A stretch of DNA of 64,000 bases from Pegoplata infirma (taxonomy: Eukaryota > Arthropoda > Insecta > Diptera > Anthomyiidae): the NCBI GenBank assembly GCA_963921195.1, contig OY992538.1, positions 236,709,462 to 236,773,461 on the forward strand. Reading direction: 5' to 3'. The position numbers were made by a program, and so were the translations under genes. The number at the start of each line of letters is the position of its first letter. Position 1 is the stretch's first letter. The notes under the pieces are model-generated. The model did no database searches and had not been told where the DNA came from. It was given only the letters and a program-made list of their open reading frames with translations. Positions 45,464 through 56,074 of the stretch are shown here, one piece after another.

Positions 45464-45475
45464 TCGTTTGTTCAT
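43232..45475 (-). CDS. Reverse transcriptase / RNase H of a LINE (5'-truncated ORF2)
   Basis: 747 codons, the only long intact frame in the window. The RT begins at the finger motif RVVFIPKAGK (31-40), then FRPISLSS, catalytic FLDIEGAF (Asp119), GTPQGGVLSPLLW (174-186), YADDVAI (Asp209, Asp210), GLGVNPSKTEL and KYLGVFLD. RNase H follows with all four acidic residues: Asp470 (FYTDGS), Glu505 (YQAEM), Asp531 (YTDSQ), Asp583 (WVPGH...GNCKADE). The C-terminus carries a CCHC zinc motif (Cys684, Cys687, His698, Cys703). The protein would copy LINE RNA at a nicked target and remove RNA; without the endonuclease it cannot be autonomous. Codons 1-4 come from the target duplication, so the ATG is accidental and the true ORF was longer. 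RNase H plus RT points to the LOA/I/R1 group; the exact clade is not certain. Antisense frames at 43460-45515 are shadows. Confidence 0.92.
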   Translation of the reverse strand: MNKRLIAPLLYNLYTACINWSYIPLKWRDTRVVFIPKAGKSSHTAPKDFRPISLSSFLLKTMERMIDSYLRRVIDPRLLSTKQHAYSKGRSTETALHELVGTIERSLSVKEYTMVAFLDIEGAFNNVIPESIILALSGLGVKREIVLMVENLLANRRITSELGASVISRFVNRGTPQGGVLSPLLWNLALNSMLLSLEARGCHVIAYADDVAIAVKGKHLPTLRDILQGSLKDLSKWARDCGLGVNPSKTELVLFTRKNKIPAFDPISLDGTEITFSDGAKYLGVFLDRKLNFRRNIEERVRKATIALYSCKRAIGKRWGFSPQVVHWIYTAVVRPILLYGIIVWWPALETKANFVFITKVQRMASMCITGALRTTPTAALEILLHLIPLDILGRQYAAASAIRLNSTLQWRSSDCGHSAILKKITIPQNVDCAPSLSLFERHFTTMIPSRESWMGDTPGSGATINFYTDGSRLHEQVGFGVYSEELGLSLARRLPDHCSVYQAEMLAIKEVADWLSCNVLSTTAVNIYTDSQAAVKSLDSMFLKTRSALNCRTSLNEMAKQFNIRLIWVPGHRDIPGNCKADELARLGTTLQVPTELECVGMPLETCKQNLRLCSATETNQRWANGWTCETTRLIWPSLNQGRTSELISLPRGEISTVVSIITGHCLIGKHAERLNVPSNDFCRSCMDEEELETIEHFICHCPALSGQRLASLGSRELYDLSDLSDVKIQHLRSFIRSSNWFNDRD

Positions 45476-45548
45476 TACGAATTACAAACTACATTTACAT
45501 ACAGCAGACTGCTGACTTTATTAATATCAGATTTCTCTTATTTCTTTT

Positions 45549-46645
45549 TATACCCTACACTTTAGGAAAGAGAGTGAAACATTTAAGTTTGTCATTCCGT
45601 TCACTCAAAAAATTATGTTAGTAAAATCAACTGAAAATGTCATTTAAAATAACTACTTTGTAAGTTGTTTTGGGGTCAACTACTTTTTCAGTTAAATCAA
45701 CTAACAATGTTAGTTATTTTAACTGACAAAAAATAACTGACTTATGTAGTAAAAACTACTAACATTTGTAGTCAAAACAACTAAAATGAAGTAAAAATAA
45801 AATAATCAATACATAATTTATTTTTTTTTTTTTCAAAAAATTTTTCAAAAAAAAAAAATTTAAAACCAATTTTTTTTTTTTTAAAGTTGTGAAAAATAAT
45901 AAAAAAATAAAATTTATTTTTATTTTTTGTAAAAAAACTTTGAAAATTTTTCAGATATAAAAAATATAAAATTAACTACTTTAAATAACTGTTACTACAT
46001 CACAGTACTTTTTTGTTAGTTGTTCAAAAAAACGACTTAAAATAACTAACAGAAATAGTTGTTTTATATTTTTCATACAAAAACAACTGACTTTGTAGTT
46101 GAAAACAACTAACTACTGTAAAATATACAAAAAACTAACATGCAGTAACTTACATAATTTTCTGAGTGTTGGTAACTTATTAAAATATTAACTTAGCAAC
46201 ACAAAAAGCGGGATCCTTAATAGATTTTGATATGAACTAGCTACCCAAGTAAAAATGTGCCCCATTTTCGGATAAAATTATATCTAATTTTATAAAATTT
46301 TATGGAAATTACGACCCAAATCTAAATAGGAAAAAGGGTGATTGAATTTTAGTAAAACACAATGTGAGCAGTAGGACAATGGGGCGAGACACATCCTAAT
46401 TAATACAAGAATGAAAAAAATTTAAGAAACTATAACTATAACTATGTATGCAAGACTTTATCTTCTTTATATTATAAAGAAGATAAAGACTTGCACAATG
46501 GGGCGTAATATCTTCCACGTCAAAAATAGCTTTTATATAAAATATATTTTTTTTATAACAAAAATTTAAATTTTTGACCAACTTTAGTTTGCTGAAAAAC
46601 TAGATATAACAAGATGTAGGGCATTCAAAGATTTAGCAAGACCGA
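45549..46645 (+). mobile_element. Helentron-like element interrupted by a TT-target element
   Basis: TATACCCTACACTTTAGG and 'aagtttgtcattccgtt' precede 45602; 'ggtaacttat' and 'aaaatatt' follow 46170, matching the uninterrupted 'cattccgtttgtaacttatc' of other copies. The far end near 46630 ('agcaagaccgaatattac') resembles the terminal hairpin. The middle (46240-46560) has TGCCCCATTTT / ACAATGGGGCG words and a near-perfect hairpin at 46452-46488. Confidence 0.6.
45602..46168. mobile_element. CACTCAAAA-type element with TT duplication
   Basis: Ends CACTCAAAAAATTATG and CATAATTTTCTGAGTG; TT outside both (45600-45601, 46169-46170). The whole interior is variants of ACTAACATTTGTAGTT in both orientations. 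The empty site is given by the other Helentron-like copies. Confidence 0.82.
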
Positions 46646-46868
46646 ATATTACTTATTATTTTCCTGCTGTTTTCTGGTGTTCAGTTGTTATTGTCGCCTA
46701 GAAATGCATCATAGATGAAAACAAAATAAACCGAAATATATTTTGTTATTAACTCGTTATTAGTTGTTTGTAATTCCCAGGCTTATTAACATTTTATAAC
46801 TGATAATTAACTCTGATGATGATGATGGAGATGAAATTGGAATTGCTGTTGTTGTGGTGGCTACTTAC

Positions 46869-46992
46869 GTGTTTGTGAGATATCTGTCACTGAGACTGTT
46901 CCTTCTGCAGCTAAGTATATGGCTTTGTTGTGTGCACACTGTGACATTATTACATAATCTTCTACTGTACATAATGCACCAGAAATCACCAC
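46869..46992 (-). CDS. Probable internal host exon, gene unknown
   Basis: On the minus strand a pyrimidine-rich acceptor (ATTATTTTTACAG) precedes 124 bp, followed by the consensus donor GTAAGT (46863-46868). The most protein-like frame starts at the first base and reads VVISGALCTVEDYVIMSQCA, then HNKAIYLAAEGTVSVTDISQ, leaving one base for the next exon. Base composition and codon use are normal, unlike anything else nearby, and no transposon motif is present. Another frame is also open over this short length, so the phase is inferred. I do not recognise the protein. If real, the surrounding transposon-rich DNA is intron. Confidence 0.6.
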
Positions 46993-47302
46993 CTGTAAAA
47001 ATAATTAATATTTGTCATTAATGCGATATAAACGGCATGATGTATAATAACAATATTTTAATTTAAATATACAATATATATATATTTTTTTAAATACAGT
47101 TGAGAGTAAAAATGTAGCAAAAATGGGAAATACATAAAACTTTTTGCACTTTTTCCTCATTCTGCCGAGAAGAAAAATTATTGTTGTAATTTTAATCACA
47201 TCATACTATGTTTAGCAACAATTGTAAAATAAATTATAATTTCTGACCATAATTTAATCAGTTAGGATCATAACATGATTGCTACAATCATACATATCGT
47301 CA

Positions 47303-47621
47303 CCTAAAATGTAAAAGGCCCTAACTAACAAAAATTTCAAAATCAGTTTTTGATTGGTTCTGGATTATTTTATCTACATACACATATCCACAAAAAATTA
47401 GGGCTGCATATTAAAAGTTTGCGATTTTATAGCCAAATAAAAAAACACGTGATTTGGGCAATTTTGATTCATATTTATTAAAAGAACGTCCTCACAAAGT
47501 TTTAGTCAAATTCATTAAAAAACAACAAAGTTATTAACAAATTTAAAATATCATTCAATACTGTTTTTTGCTTCTCCTGTAAAATTAATAAAATGTTAGT
47601 TAGGGCCTTTTGCATTTTAGG
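47303..47621. mobile_element. MITE with CCTAAAATG ends
   Basis: CCTAAAATGTAAAAGGCCCT with 'aactaaca' on the left is mirrored by 'tgttagtt' and AGGGCCTTTTGCATTTTAGG on the right, about 28-bp inverted repeats. The target duplication is not clear. About 320 bp, non-coding. Confidence 0.75.
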
Positions 47622-47804
47622 ATATAAGGGTTCAAGTTGAAAAAACGCAGAAGAAAAATTGAATTTCTAAAAATTACAGACATTTCTGGTATTTCCCATA
47701 CCGGTTTCGAAAACCGCAGTTAGTGTTTTGATCAGTAGGATTTTAAATGTCGGTTTGTCTTGTTAATGAAAACTGTTTTTTATATATGTGAATATTTTTC
47801 TTAT

Positions 47805-48340
47805 AGATTTTGATCTCCTGAATCCAAATTTGCCATCGAATTTATTCTAGCACGTACCGTTTTTGAGATATCCGCTGTTAAAAAGTAAAAAAAAAAAAAA
47901 AAATTTCGCACATTTGGGGGTTCATTGTAATGTTGCTTCCATCAAATAGGACTTCATATAAATTGGATAATCCAAATTTTTTTAGCATGTTCCGTTTTCG
48001 AGATATTCGCATTCGAGATTTTAGCGTGGAAAAGTTTTTAAACGCGAATATCTCAAAAACGAGACATGCTAGAAAAATTTGGATTGCAGTTTGGAATCAG
48101 AAGGTACATTTTATATGAAATCAAGTCATACTTTTGGAAGCATCTGTAACAGTGGACCACCAAAAGTGCAAAATTATTAGTTTTTTAACTTTTTAACAGC
48201 GAATATCTCAAAGACGGTACGAGATAGATTTTATATCAGGAGTTTTGGTTTAAGTTTAAAATAAAGAGGAGTGAAATGCCATTAGACGATTTTGTTAACA
48301 TTTTAACACAACCTAAACTTGCTTGAAAAGGCGTGTGTTC
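47805..48340. mobile_element. Palindromic repeat with 'ccgtttttgagatat' arms
   Basis: 'ctagcacgtaccgtttttga' (47849) and 'cgctgttaaaaagt' face their complements at 48185-48225; GTGGACCACCAAAAG near 48154. Related single arms occur at 25450-25710 and 50048-50330 with the same order ('aatggcatttcactcct', 'gctgttaaaaag'). Family of unknown type; ends not fixed. Confidence 0.55.
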
Positions 48341-49118
48341 CTCCTTTTTCCTCATAGAGATCCTCGTCTTTCATATGCCATCACTAGTGAGTGGCATCTT
48401 AGGGCAAGTACAAATATTTAAAAAAGTATTTTACAAAAAATTAATCCTCTAAAACTTTGAAGCCCTTTTAAAAGGAAACAGGATCACGTAATGAAAAAGT
48501 GTAAATGCAGTTTTACTACATTTAGTATCTAGTTTAAAACATACATTATCCAGTTCATTTTTAACAATTTTTTCATGGTTGGTTACCGTTACCCTTATTT
48601 TACCGTTACCGATTCAAAACCCTTTCAAATCGAATACCGTTGCCGTTACCGATACCGCTAAAAATATTTTTAAAATACCGTTACCTTTACCGTTACCGTT
48701 ATAATTATTAGAAGTTACCGGTATTGTACCGGTATTCAAAATTTTACCTGTTTTAAGGGATTTTAACGAATAAAAAAATAAAATCAAATTGCTAACATGA
48801 TTTTAAATTTATAATTTGCAAATTATCATAAAATAAATGACAAAAATAATAATCATATCAAATCTATACTGGTTTTTGGGTCTATAAAATATTTTTAGCT
48901 TTCAGTTCCATCTTTTTTCAAATTTTTAACTAAATTAATAATACCGGTACGTACCGGTTTGGTTGGTTCGGTACCGGTACATACCGTTACCGAAACGATT
49001 TGAAAACACTTACCGTTACCTTTACCGAAATAAATAAAAATTAGATACCGTTACCGTTACCCTTACCGTTATTCGTTTCGGTAACCAACCTTGAGTTTTT
49101 TCTTTCTGTCGCACAGTG
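48341..49118 (-). mobile_element. Right half of a CACTG/TTA-target element, interrupted
   Basis: 'gatcctcgtcttt', 'gcatcttagggcaagtaca', 'gaaacaggatcacgtaatg' and 'acattatccagttca' match the right half of 12852-13564. It ends GTCGCACAGTG followed by TTA. A hAT-like element (48574-49093) lies between the penultimate and the last segment. Confidence 0.68.
48574..49093. mobile_element. hAT-like MITE with TACCGTTACCG arrays
   Basis: Ends CATGGTTGGTTACCG and the complement of CAAGGTTGGTTACCG, flanked by AATTTTTT (48566-48573) and AGTTTTTT (49094-49101), 7 of 8 equal. Arrays of ACCGTTACC occupy both subterminal regions. The paralogous segment near 13543 shows the uninterrupted site. Confidence 0.8.
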
Positions 49119-49121
49119 TTA

Positions 49122-50047
49122 TCATTGTCACAATCATGTTTCTCTTCTTATTATACGATTGCCGCAATCATGTTTTTCCTTTTTTATTATAATTCTCACA
49201 ATCATGTTTCTTTTTTGCTTATTTTCATTATCATTTCACTTACACTTCAGTTTTTACAAGGTCCCACCACTTGAGTTTAGGGGATATTTAAATAACACAG
49301 ACAATTTTAAAATCAAACGCAATTAATTTTCCCTTTACACGCTTAATGATGAGTTTTTACAAAAAAAAAACTTTGTATATAAATTTTCTTATCAAAGTCT
49401 ATAAAGTTTTATTGAAATTTTTTTGCACACATATTTTAAGCTCAAGTAGTTTAAAGTATTTCTCGTGAATCATACGTAAAATATGTCTAAAGTACTGTAA
49501 TAATATTTACCTTAAATTTTTTTTTCAAAAATATGTAATGTCACAGATAAATTACATACGTTCATTTTACAAATAATCTTTTAAATACTTAATTGTCAAT
49601 TATTAATGTAAAAATAGTTTTCATTTTTAGTCTTATCAAAAAAATAACGGAATATGTCAATATCTGTTATACAATATTGTAATAATCTTTTGCAATTACA
49701 GACAAAGTATAGTCAAATTGAGTGCAAATGGATAAAAGGTTCGGAAAAATAAGAAAAACGTTTACCCTTTGATTGTATTTTTTTACCCGGATTACCCATC
49801 AGGTAGGGGCCTACGCTCCGATTTTTTTGTATGTAGTTCTTAACAAACCGTAACAAACCATTCAATGACATAAAATTGACTTGTTTTCCGTACATTTAGG
49901 AACTTGTTTCAAATTTTTGTAGAGTAATATTAAGCTTTATCGCGGTGATTTACCAACGACTTGTCAAGGGAAAGGATGGCAAGTATGGTTGTTAACATAC
50001 TTTTTTTTCTATAAAAAAATTTTCAGTTTTCGATCGAACATTTTTAG
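49122..50047. other. No gene recognised
   Basis: 'cacaatcatgttt' occurs three times at 49131-49208 with a spacing of about 40 bp. The rest is AT-rich and unassigned. Confidence 0.4.
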
Positions 50048-51221
50048 ATTCTGAGCGCACCCTTCTTAAAGCAAGTTTAGGTGGTGTTAAAATGGTGACA
50101 AAATCGGCTAATGGCATTTCACTCCTCTTTATTTTGAACTTTAAAAATCATTAACACGAAAATCCTAGCTGATCCTATTTTCGAGTTATTGTTAAATAAT
50201 TACACTGTTCGACAAAAAAACCTCCCAGTAAAATATTCAAGTGATTCTTATAGATTTTTCTTTTTTGAATCCCAATCTGCCATCGATTTTTGTCTAGCAC
50301 ATACCGTTGATATATTCGCTGTTAAAAAAATAAAAAAAGTAAAAATTTCGCACTTTGGGTGTGCGATTTTGTCAGATTTTAAAATTCTGAGAAATTTTTT
50401 TATAGAAAAATTCTTAGATTTTAAAAGATTTTGCGATAAAAAAAATCACTGATTCTAAAAAAATTGTTCGTAGAAAAATTGTCTGTATCTTAAAGGTTGT
50501 GATATTTAAAAAATTTGAGTTGGGGAACATCTTTTCCTCGCAGTGTACACTCAAAAAAAAACGTGGGTATTCAATACTAAAAATTTAGCTACGAGTACTA
50601 ATGTTTTAGTCCAAAATGATCTAGTGCAGGCGTTGCTAATTAATACTAAAATTTGTTACTAATATCTAGTACATGAAAAATACTAACAAAACAGTAAATA
50701 TTACTGCAATTTACTACAATTTTAGTAAATATAATTACTAAAAAATCATAAATATTTCAAATTTTTGCCCTATTTAGTAAAAAAAAATACTATTTTTAGT
50801 TAATAAAATTGCTAATTTTAGTTAATAAAATTACTACCTATATCAATTGATAAATTAATTTAGTGAAAAAAAATCAGTAAAAAATTATATATCACTGTTT
50901 TGCGCGTTTTGCCTATTACATAATTTTCGAAAATAACCCCTAATTTTTTTTATTTAAATCTGTCAAAAATACATATTTTGATTGCATCATTACAAAAATA
51001 CAACTCCATAACCAAAAAAATAAAATAAAACACGGTCTGATTTTTCCCAATTTCATTAGGTCTTGTGCTTAAGTTTCAAATTTCAGCAAAATCTATTGAT
51101 AATATAAAATTCACAAATTTCAAAAAAAAAAAAATATGGCGAAAAAATGGAAAAACACCATAAATACCCTATTTTTAAAAACGCGTATTTAAAAAACGGC
51201 AAGATCACAAAGCACCAGCAC

Positions 51222-51971
51222 TAGTGTTTGGGGTCCGGGAATTCCCGGGTTGGATTTCCCGGGAATTCCCGGGAAAAGACTGACGGGAATTCCCGGGAAT
51301 TTTTTTAATTTTTCCCGGGAAATCCGGGAATTTTATAAAATAAACCATTTTACATAAAAAATGTTTATTTTAGTTTAATTTGTAATATTTTTTTACATAC
51401 AGGTACAATTACATTTGTTTTTTTTTGTAGTTTTTCTATTTGGAAGAATAATGCAAATATATATTCATAGGAAAACTGACCAAGTGTAAAAAGTATGACA
51501 ATATCATGAAAAAACTCAAAAAGTCAAAAAATATACGTCGATTAATAATAATTTTGCTAAGACTGTCAAAAAATATAAAAATTATGAACCTAGAATTTAC
51601 ATTTCCAGAACAAATATTAAAAGTGCTGCCAACTGTATAAACTTTTGCTCGAATAACGCAGTTTTTGAGTTTTTTGCGATTTTTAGCTATTTTTTGCGAT
51701 TTTTTTGTGGGGGAAAAAGTTGCAATATTTTTTTGGTTTGTTTTATTGTATTTCAGGATTTTTAACTTTTATTTTTTTTTATTTTTTATGTTTTAATTAC
51801 TTGTTTATCTGTAATAAAACTGTTTTTAATAAAAAGTTGGTCAAATTTTATTGTTTTTTATGATTTATATTAATAATGAAAATTTCCCGGGATTCCCGGG
51901 AATCCCGGGAAATAAATTATTTTTTTCCCGTTTCCCGGGAAATTAAAAAGTCCGGGAATTCCCAAACACTA
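51222..51971. mobile_element. hAT-like MITE with CCCGGGAATTCCCGGG arrays
   Basis: Ends TAGTGTTTGGG and its complement, with a perfect 8-bp duplication ACCAGCAC (51214-51221, 51972-51979). Subterminal arrays of GGGAATTCCCGGG on both sides; the middle has no transposase. A scrap of the same array lies at 24950-24985. Confidence 0.92.
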
Positions 51972-52150
51972 ACCAGCACCCTAAATGTAACATAATGGCA
52001 ACACTGAATTCAAATTTAACGATTTTGCAAAAAAAAAAAAACAGTTTGTAGCTCTGCTTGTAAACAAGCGCCCCCTTACGGAATAATTACTAACAAAAAT
52101 AAATTAAAAACCTATTAAATTACTGCATATTAGTACTTTTATGAACTAAA

Positions 52151-52997
52151 ACAAGTAAGAAAGTTATAGTCGGTCAAGACCGACCATATAATCCCCTACA
52201 CCAGTGTTTTCCGGAAAATGGGTCCCAAGTCCAAACATGGACCGATTGTATCTGTCTTTTGTTAGATCTTTATTTAGAGTAGAAAACATACACATATCAA
52301 ATTTGAGTGAAATTGGCTTATTTTTTCTCAATACACAAATTTAACTGAATATCGGTCGAAATTTTTATATGGGGGACTAAGTTCAAAAATGGTCCAATTA
52401 TATTCCGATTTGATTAGGTTACTAAAGTACACACTTAACACCTAAAAATAAAATTTTTATCAAATATTTCCATTTTTATGAATTTTGAGGGAATTATGTA
52501 AATGTCGGGAAGGTTTTGTATGGGGACTACCAGAAGGACTTACCCGATTCCTTTGATTTTTTTTAGAATGGTGATTTATGCATACAAAATTTTATCACCT
52601 GCTGAATTTCAAAGCGATATCTATTATAATACGGTTATTAGAGTCATTTAAGCCGAATCCAAAGGGGACGTTTGTATGGGGGCTAGGTCTTAACATGGAC
52701 CAATTTTCTCCAATTTCAATAGGCTTCGTCCTTGGGCGAAAAGATGCTTAAGTTATAAACTTCAGGTCAATTGATTGAAAATTGCGACCTGTATCGTGCT
52801 TAAACCGATAGATGGACAGACGGACGGACGGACGGACGGACAGACGGACGGACGGACGGACATCGCTAAATCGACTCAAAAAGTTATTCTGAGTCGATCG
52901 GTATACTTGAAGGTAGGCCTAGGACCAATATTTCGGGTAGTTACAAACATCAGCACAAACTCAATATACCCTGTACCACAGAGTGGTGTAGGGTATA
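52151..52997 (-). mobile_element. Complete Helentron-like element
   Basis: Both terminal hairpins are present: GTCGGTCAAGACCGAC (52169-52184) and TATACCCTGTACCAC...GGTGTAGGGTATA (52965-52997). Between them lie 'atggggactaccag', GGACGGACGGACGGACAGAC (52808-52862) and 'atcgctaaatcgactcaaa'. This subfamily differs in its body from the copies at 16457, 61904 and 63204 but has the same architecture. The frame at 52775-53002 is a microsatellite artefact. Confidence 0.78.
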
Positions 52998-53400
52998 AAT
53001 AGTAAAAAAATTAGTAAATTCAACTACCAACAAAAATTACTCATAAACAGTAAGAAATACTAATTTTAGCACTTTGAAGATACTAAAAAAACTACTGTAA
53101 TACTGGTAATTAGTAACTTATTAGTAGATTTGGGTTACCAACGCACTTACTAATTTTTTTACTGTAGAATTATTTTGAGTGTATGCTTACAAGTTCATTT
53201 AATTCAGCTTTGTGCACTAAATTACTTTAATTTTATCATTATCTAAATTATTTTTTTTTATCCACTGCCTCACTAATTATTTTTTTTTGCAAAAATTCCG
53301 AAAAACTCCAATCGGATTGATATTTTGCATTTGATTTGAGAAAAACTTAAAAAAACGACCCATATAAAAATGAATTAGATCTATTCAGGTCAGTGTATAT

Positions 53401-55431
53401 GGGGCATTCCATGCCAAATCACTCACTTTTAGGCCCGACCCCCTTCGATTAATTTTATTTTTGGATATGTTTTAGTACGTATTAAATGCAACTTCCAGCC
53501 AAATTTTCAGCCTTTTATACCAAGGTGGTGTTGAGTAATCAATTTTTCAAAATGGCGATTTTTTCCAAAAAATGAAAAAGTTTAAATTTTCAATCAATTT
53601 TGACCAGTAAAAAATATAGATATATTAAAAAAAGATGGACAACATTTTGTTGGTAGTTAAATGTAGTTTTAGAAAAAAAAATATGAAAAATTATTCGAAG
53701 TAATTATCACTTGTTTTTTTTCGTATAAAAATTAAAATCGACTTTTGAAAAAGTCCGAAACCTTAGATTTTTTTTTTAAAATGTCAAAAAATTCTACTCT
53801 AAATTACGCAACTTTTAAGTCATAATTCGAGATGTGATCGTAATTCGTTCTATTTTTATTCAAATTTTGAAAATTGCACTTTTTTTTTTTTGACTCTGGT
53901 TTATTTTATATGGTGCTCCAAGAAAAATAATTTGGTAAATATTGACCGTAACTTCCCCTAAATATATTAACTTGGGTGTAAAAATACGTCTCAGAAAATT
54001 TTAGGATGATCGGACATGGGTAAGGCGTGCCGCATCGGCTTTGAAGTTTGAAAATCGGATTACAAGGGAAAATATGCATTTTTTTCTGTTTTCTTAATTT
54101 TTTAGGTATTTTAAGTTAATTTTGAATTCAAATGGTTACAGAATTGAAATGTAGAGTAAAATGTCTCTCTATTAAGGTCATAAAAACCGAAATCGGTTTA
54201 AAATCAGCCAAGTTATTACAACTTCCCCAGGCATCTAACGTGTGGCAGACAACTTGATTAATCAATACAATCCGATTTTTGAAATTCATTGAAATTTTCT
54301 ACTGTAATAACATTTTTTTATTCTTCAAGTTCAAATGTTATTAGATGACAAGTATTTTTCATATTGTGTTTTGCTAACATTTTTTAAATTAGTGCTAAAA
54401 ATGCCTGCATTTTCCACACCCTTTTGAAATCTCTATTTAAAAAAAAAAAATATTTTTTTTGTTTTAAAATTTGGAAAAGTCAAAAAAATATTACACTGAA
54501 ACATGAATAATGAAAAAATGTTATTACAGTAGAAAATTTCAATAAATTTAAAAAAAGGGCCTCGTATTTTTTAATCAAGTTGTATGGCACACGCTAGATG
54601 CCTGGGGAAGTTGTAATAACTTGGCTGATTTTCAACCGATTTTAGTTTTTAGTACCTTATTAGAAAGGCATTTTACTCCACATCATAATTCTGTAATCAC
54701 TTGAATTAAAACTTAACTTAAAATACCAAAGAAATTGCGAAAACAGAAAAAAAAATCATATTTTTCCTTGTAATCCGTTTTTTAAATTTCAAGGACCATG
54801 CTAAGCGCCTTACACATGTCCGATCGTCCCAAATTTTTGTGAGACGTATATTTACCTCCAAATGAATATATTTAGGGTAAGTTAGGGTCAGTATCTACCA
54901 TTTTTTTTTTTGGAGCTCCATATAAAATAAATCAGAGCCAAAACATAAAAGGTGCAATTTTAAAAATTAAAAAAAAAATAGAAAGAATTGTGATCACATC
55001 TCGAGTTATGGCTTAAAAGTTGCATAATTTAGAGTAGAATTCTTATAGTTTTTTACAAAAAAATCGAAGGTTTCGGACTTTTTCAAAAAGTCGATTTTAA
55101 TTTTTAAACGTCAAAAAATAAGTGATAATTACTTCGAATAATTTTTTCACATTTTTTTTCTAAAACTACATTTAAATACCAACAAAACGTTGTCCAACTT
55201 TTTTTAAAATATCTATATTTTTTACTGGTCAAAATTGATTGAAAATTTAAATTTTTTCATTTTTTGGAAAAAATCGCCATTTTGAAAAATTGATTACTCA
55301 ACACCACCTTGGTATAAAAGGCTGAAAATTTGGCTGGAAGTTGCATTTAATACGTACTAAAACATATCCAAAAATAAAATTAATCGAAGGGGGTCGGGCC
55401 TAAAAGTGAGTGATTTGGCATGGAATGCCCC
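53401..55431. mobile_element. 2.0-kb nearly complete palindrome (GGGGCATTCCATGCC ends)
   Basis: GGGGCATTCCATGCCAAATC at the left end and its exact complement at the right. The arms mirror each other for roughly 0.9 kb with scattered substitutions, leaving a central spacer of about 150-200 bp (54330-54500). ATAT flanks both sides, possibly the duplication. No frame longer than chance. Probably a fold-back or long-TIR non-autonomous element; superfamily unknown. Confidence 0.85.
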
Positions 55432-55435
55432 ATAT

Positions 55436-55612
55436 ATTTTCATATATGATCGTATCTGATTGCATATAATTATATCTGAAATGAGCAAAATCGAGATCTA
55501 GTTATATCTCGAGATCTAATTTGGTCAACATTAGCTCAAATTTGACATAAATCTGATCAGATATAATTATATACAATCAGATGCAATCATATATTTTCAG
55601 ATCATAGAAAAT
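55436..55612. repeat. Small ATATCTGA palindrome
   Basis: TCTGATTGCATATAATTATA faces TATAATTATATACAATCAGA; a central TATATCTCGAGATCTA lies near 55503. Directly adjoins the 2-kb palindrome, which may have inserted into it. Confidence 0.55.
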
Positions 55613-56074
55613 AGAATTCCTTGTTATTTTACAAGGTTTTTACCAATAATTTTGTAATTTTACACGCTCTTTGCCAACAAAATTGTAAATTTACAATTTT
55701 TTTGACGTGATAAAACTTAAAAGGAGGTTACGTGACTTTGCTAGATTTTTTGCTACCTCCTATTTTACGAGAATTCCTAGTAATTTTACAAGCTTTTTAC
55801 AAATAATTTGGTAAATTTACAAGCTTTTTACCAATAAAATTGTAAATTTACAGTTTTTTTGGCGCAATAAAAATTACAAGGAATTCTCGTGAATTTACTA
55901 GATTTTTTTGTAAAATTGTCTTGGAAATTTGTAAAATTGCAAAAAAAAAATTGTAAAATTACAAAAAAAAAATTAGATTTCGATCTGTTAAAAAACAAGG
56001 AAAACTGTCATATATTGGTTGAAGGGGATTACAAGATTTTTCCTAGTAATTTGAAAAAGTTTTTTTTTTGTGTG
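55613..56074. mobile_element. GTAAAATTAC word element, right end of CACTC/CACAC type
   Basis: Arrays of 'ttgtaattttacaagctttt' in both orientations, the same as after the left end at 63076. It ends TTTTTTTTGTGTG before TA (56075-56076). Left end not seen. The frame 55889-56077 is a shadow. Confidence 0.55.

Larger units (their letters stand above)
50548..53181. mobile_element. CACTCAAAA-type element, TA duplication, holding two younger insertions
   Basis: CACTCAAAAAAAAACG after TA (50546-50547), and TTATTTTGAGTG before TA (53182-53183). Own interior, where visible (50560-50880, 52085-52150, 52998-53170), is variants of TTAGTAATTACTAAAA. Contains a hAT-like MITE (51222-51971) and a Helentron-like element (52151-52997). 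Confidence 0.78.

Noticed and set aside
43460..45515. Several plus-strand frames opposite the LINE
   Set aside because: Antisense shadows of the intact RT/RNase H frame; they carry no motif.
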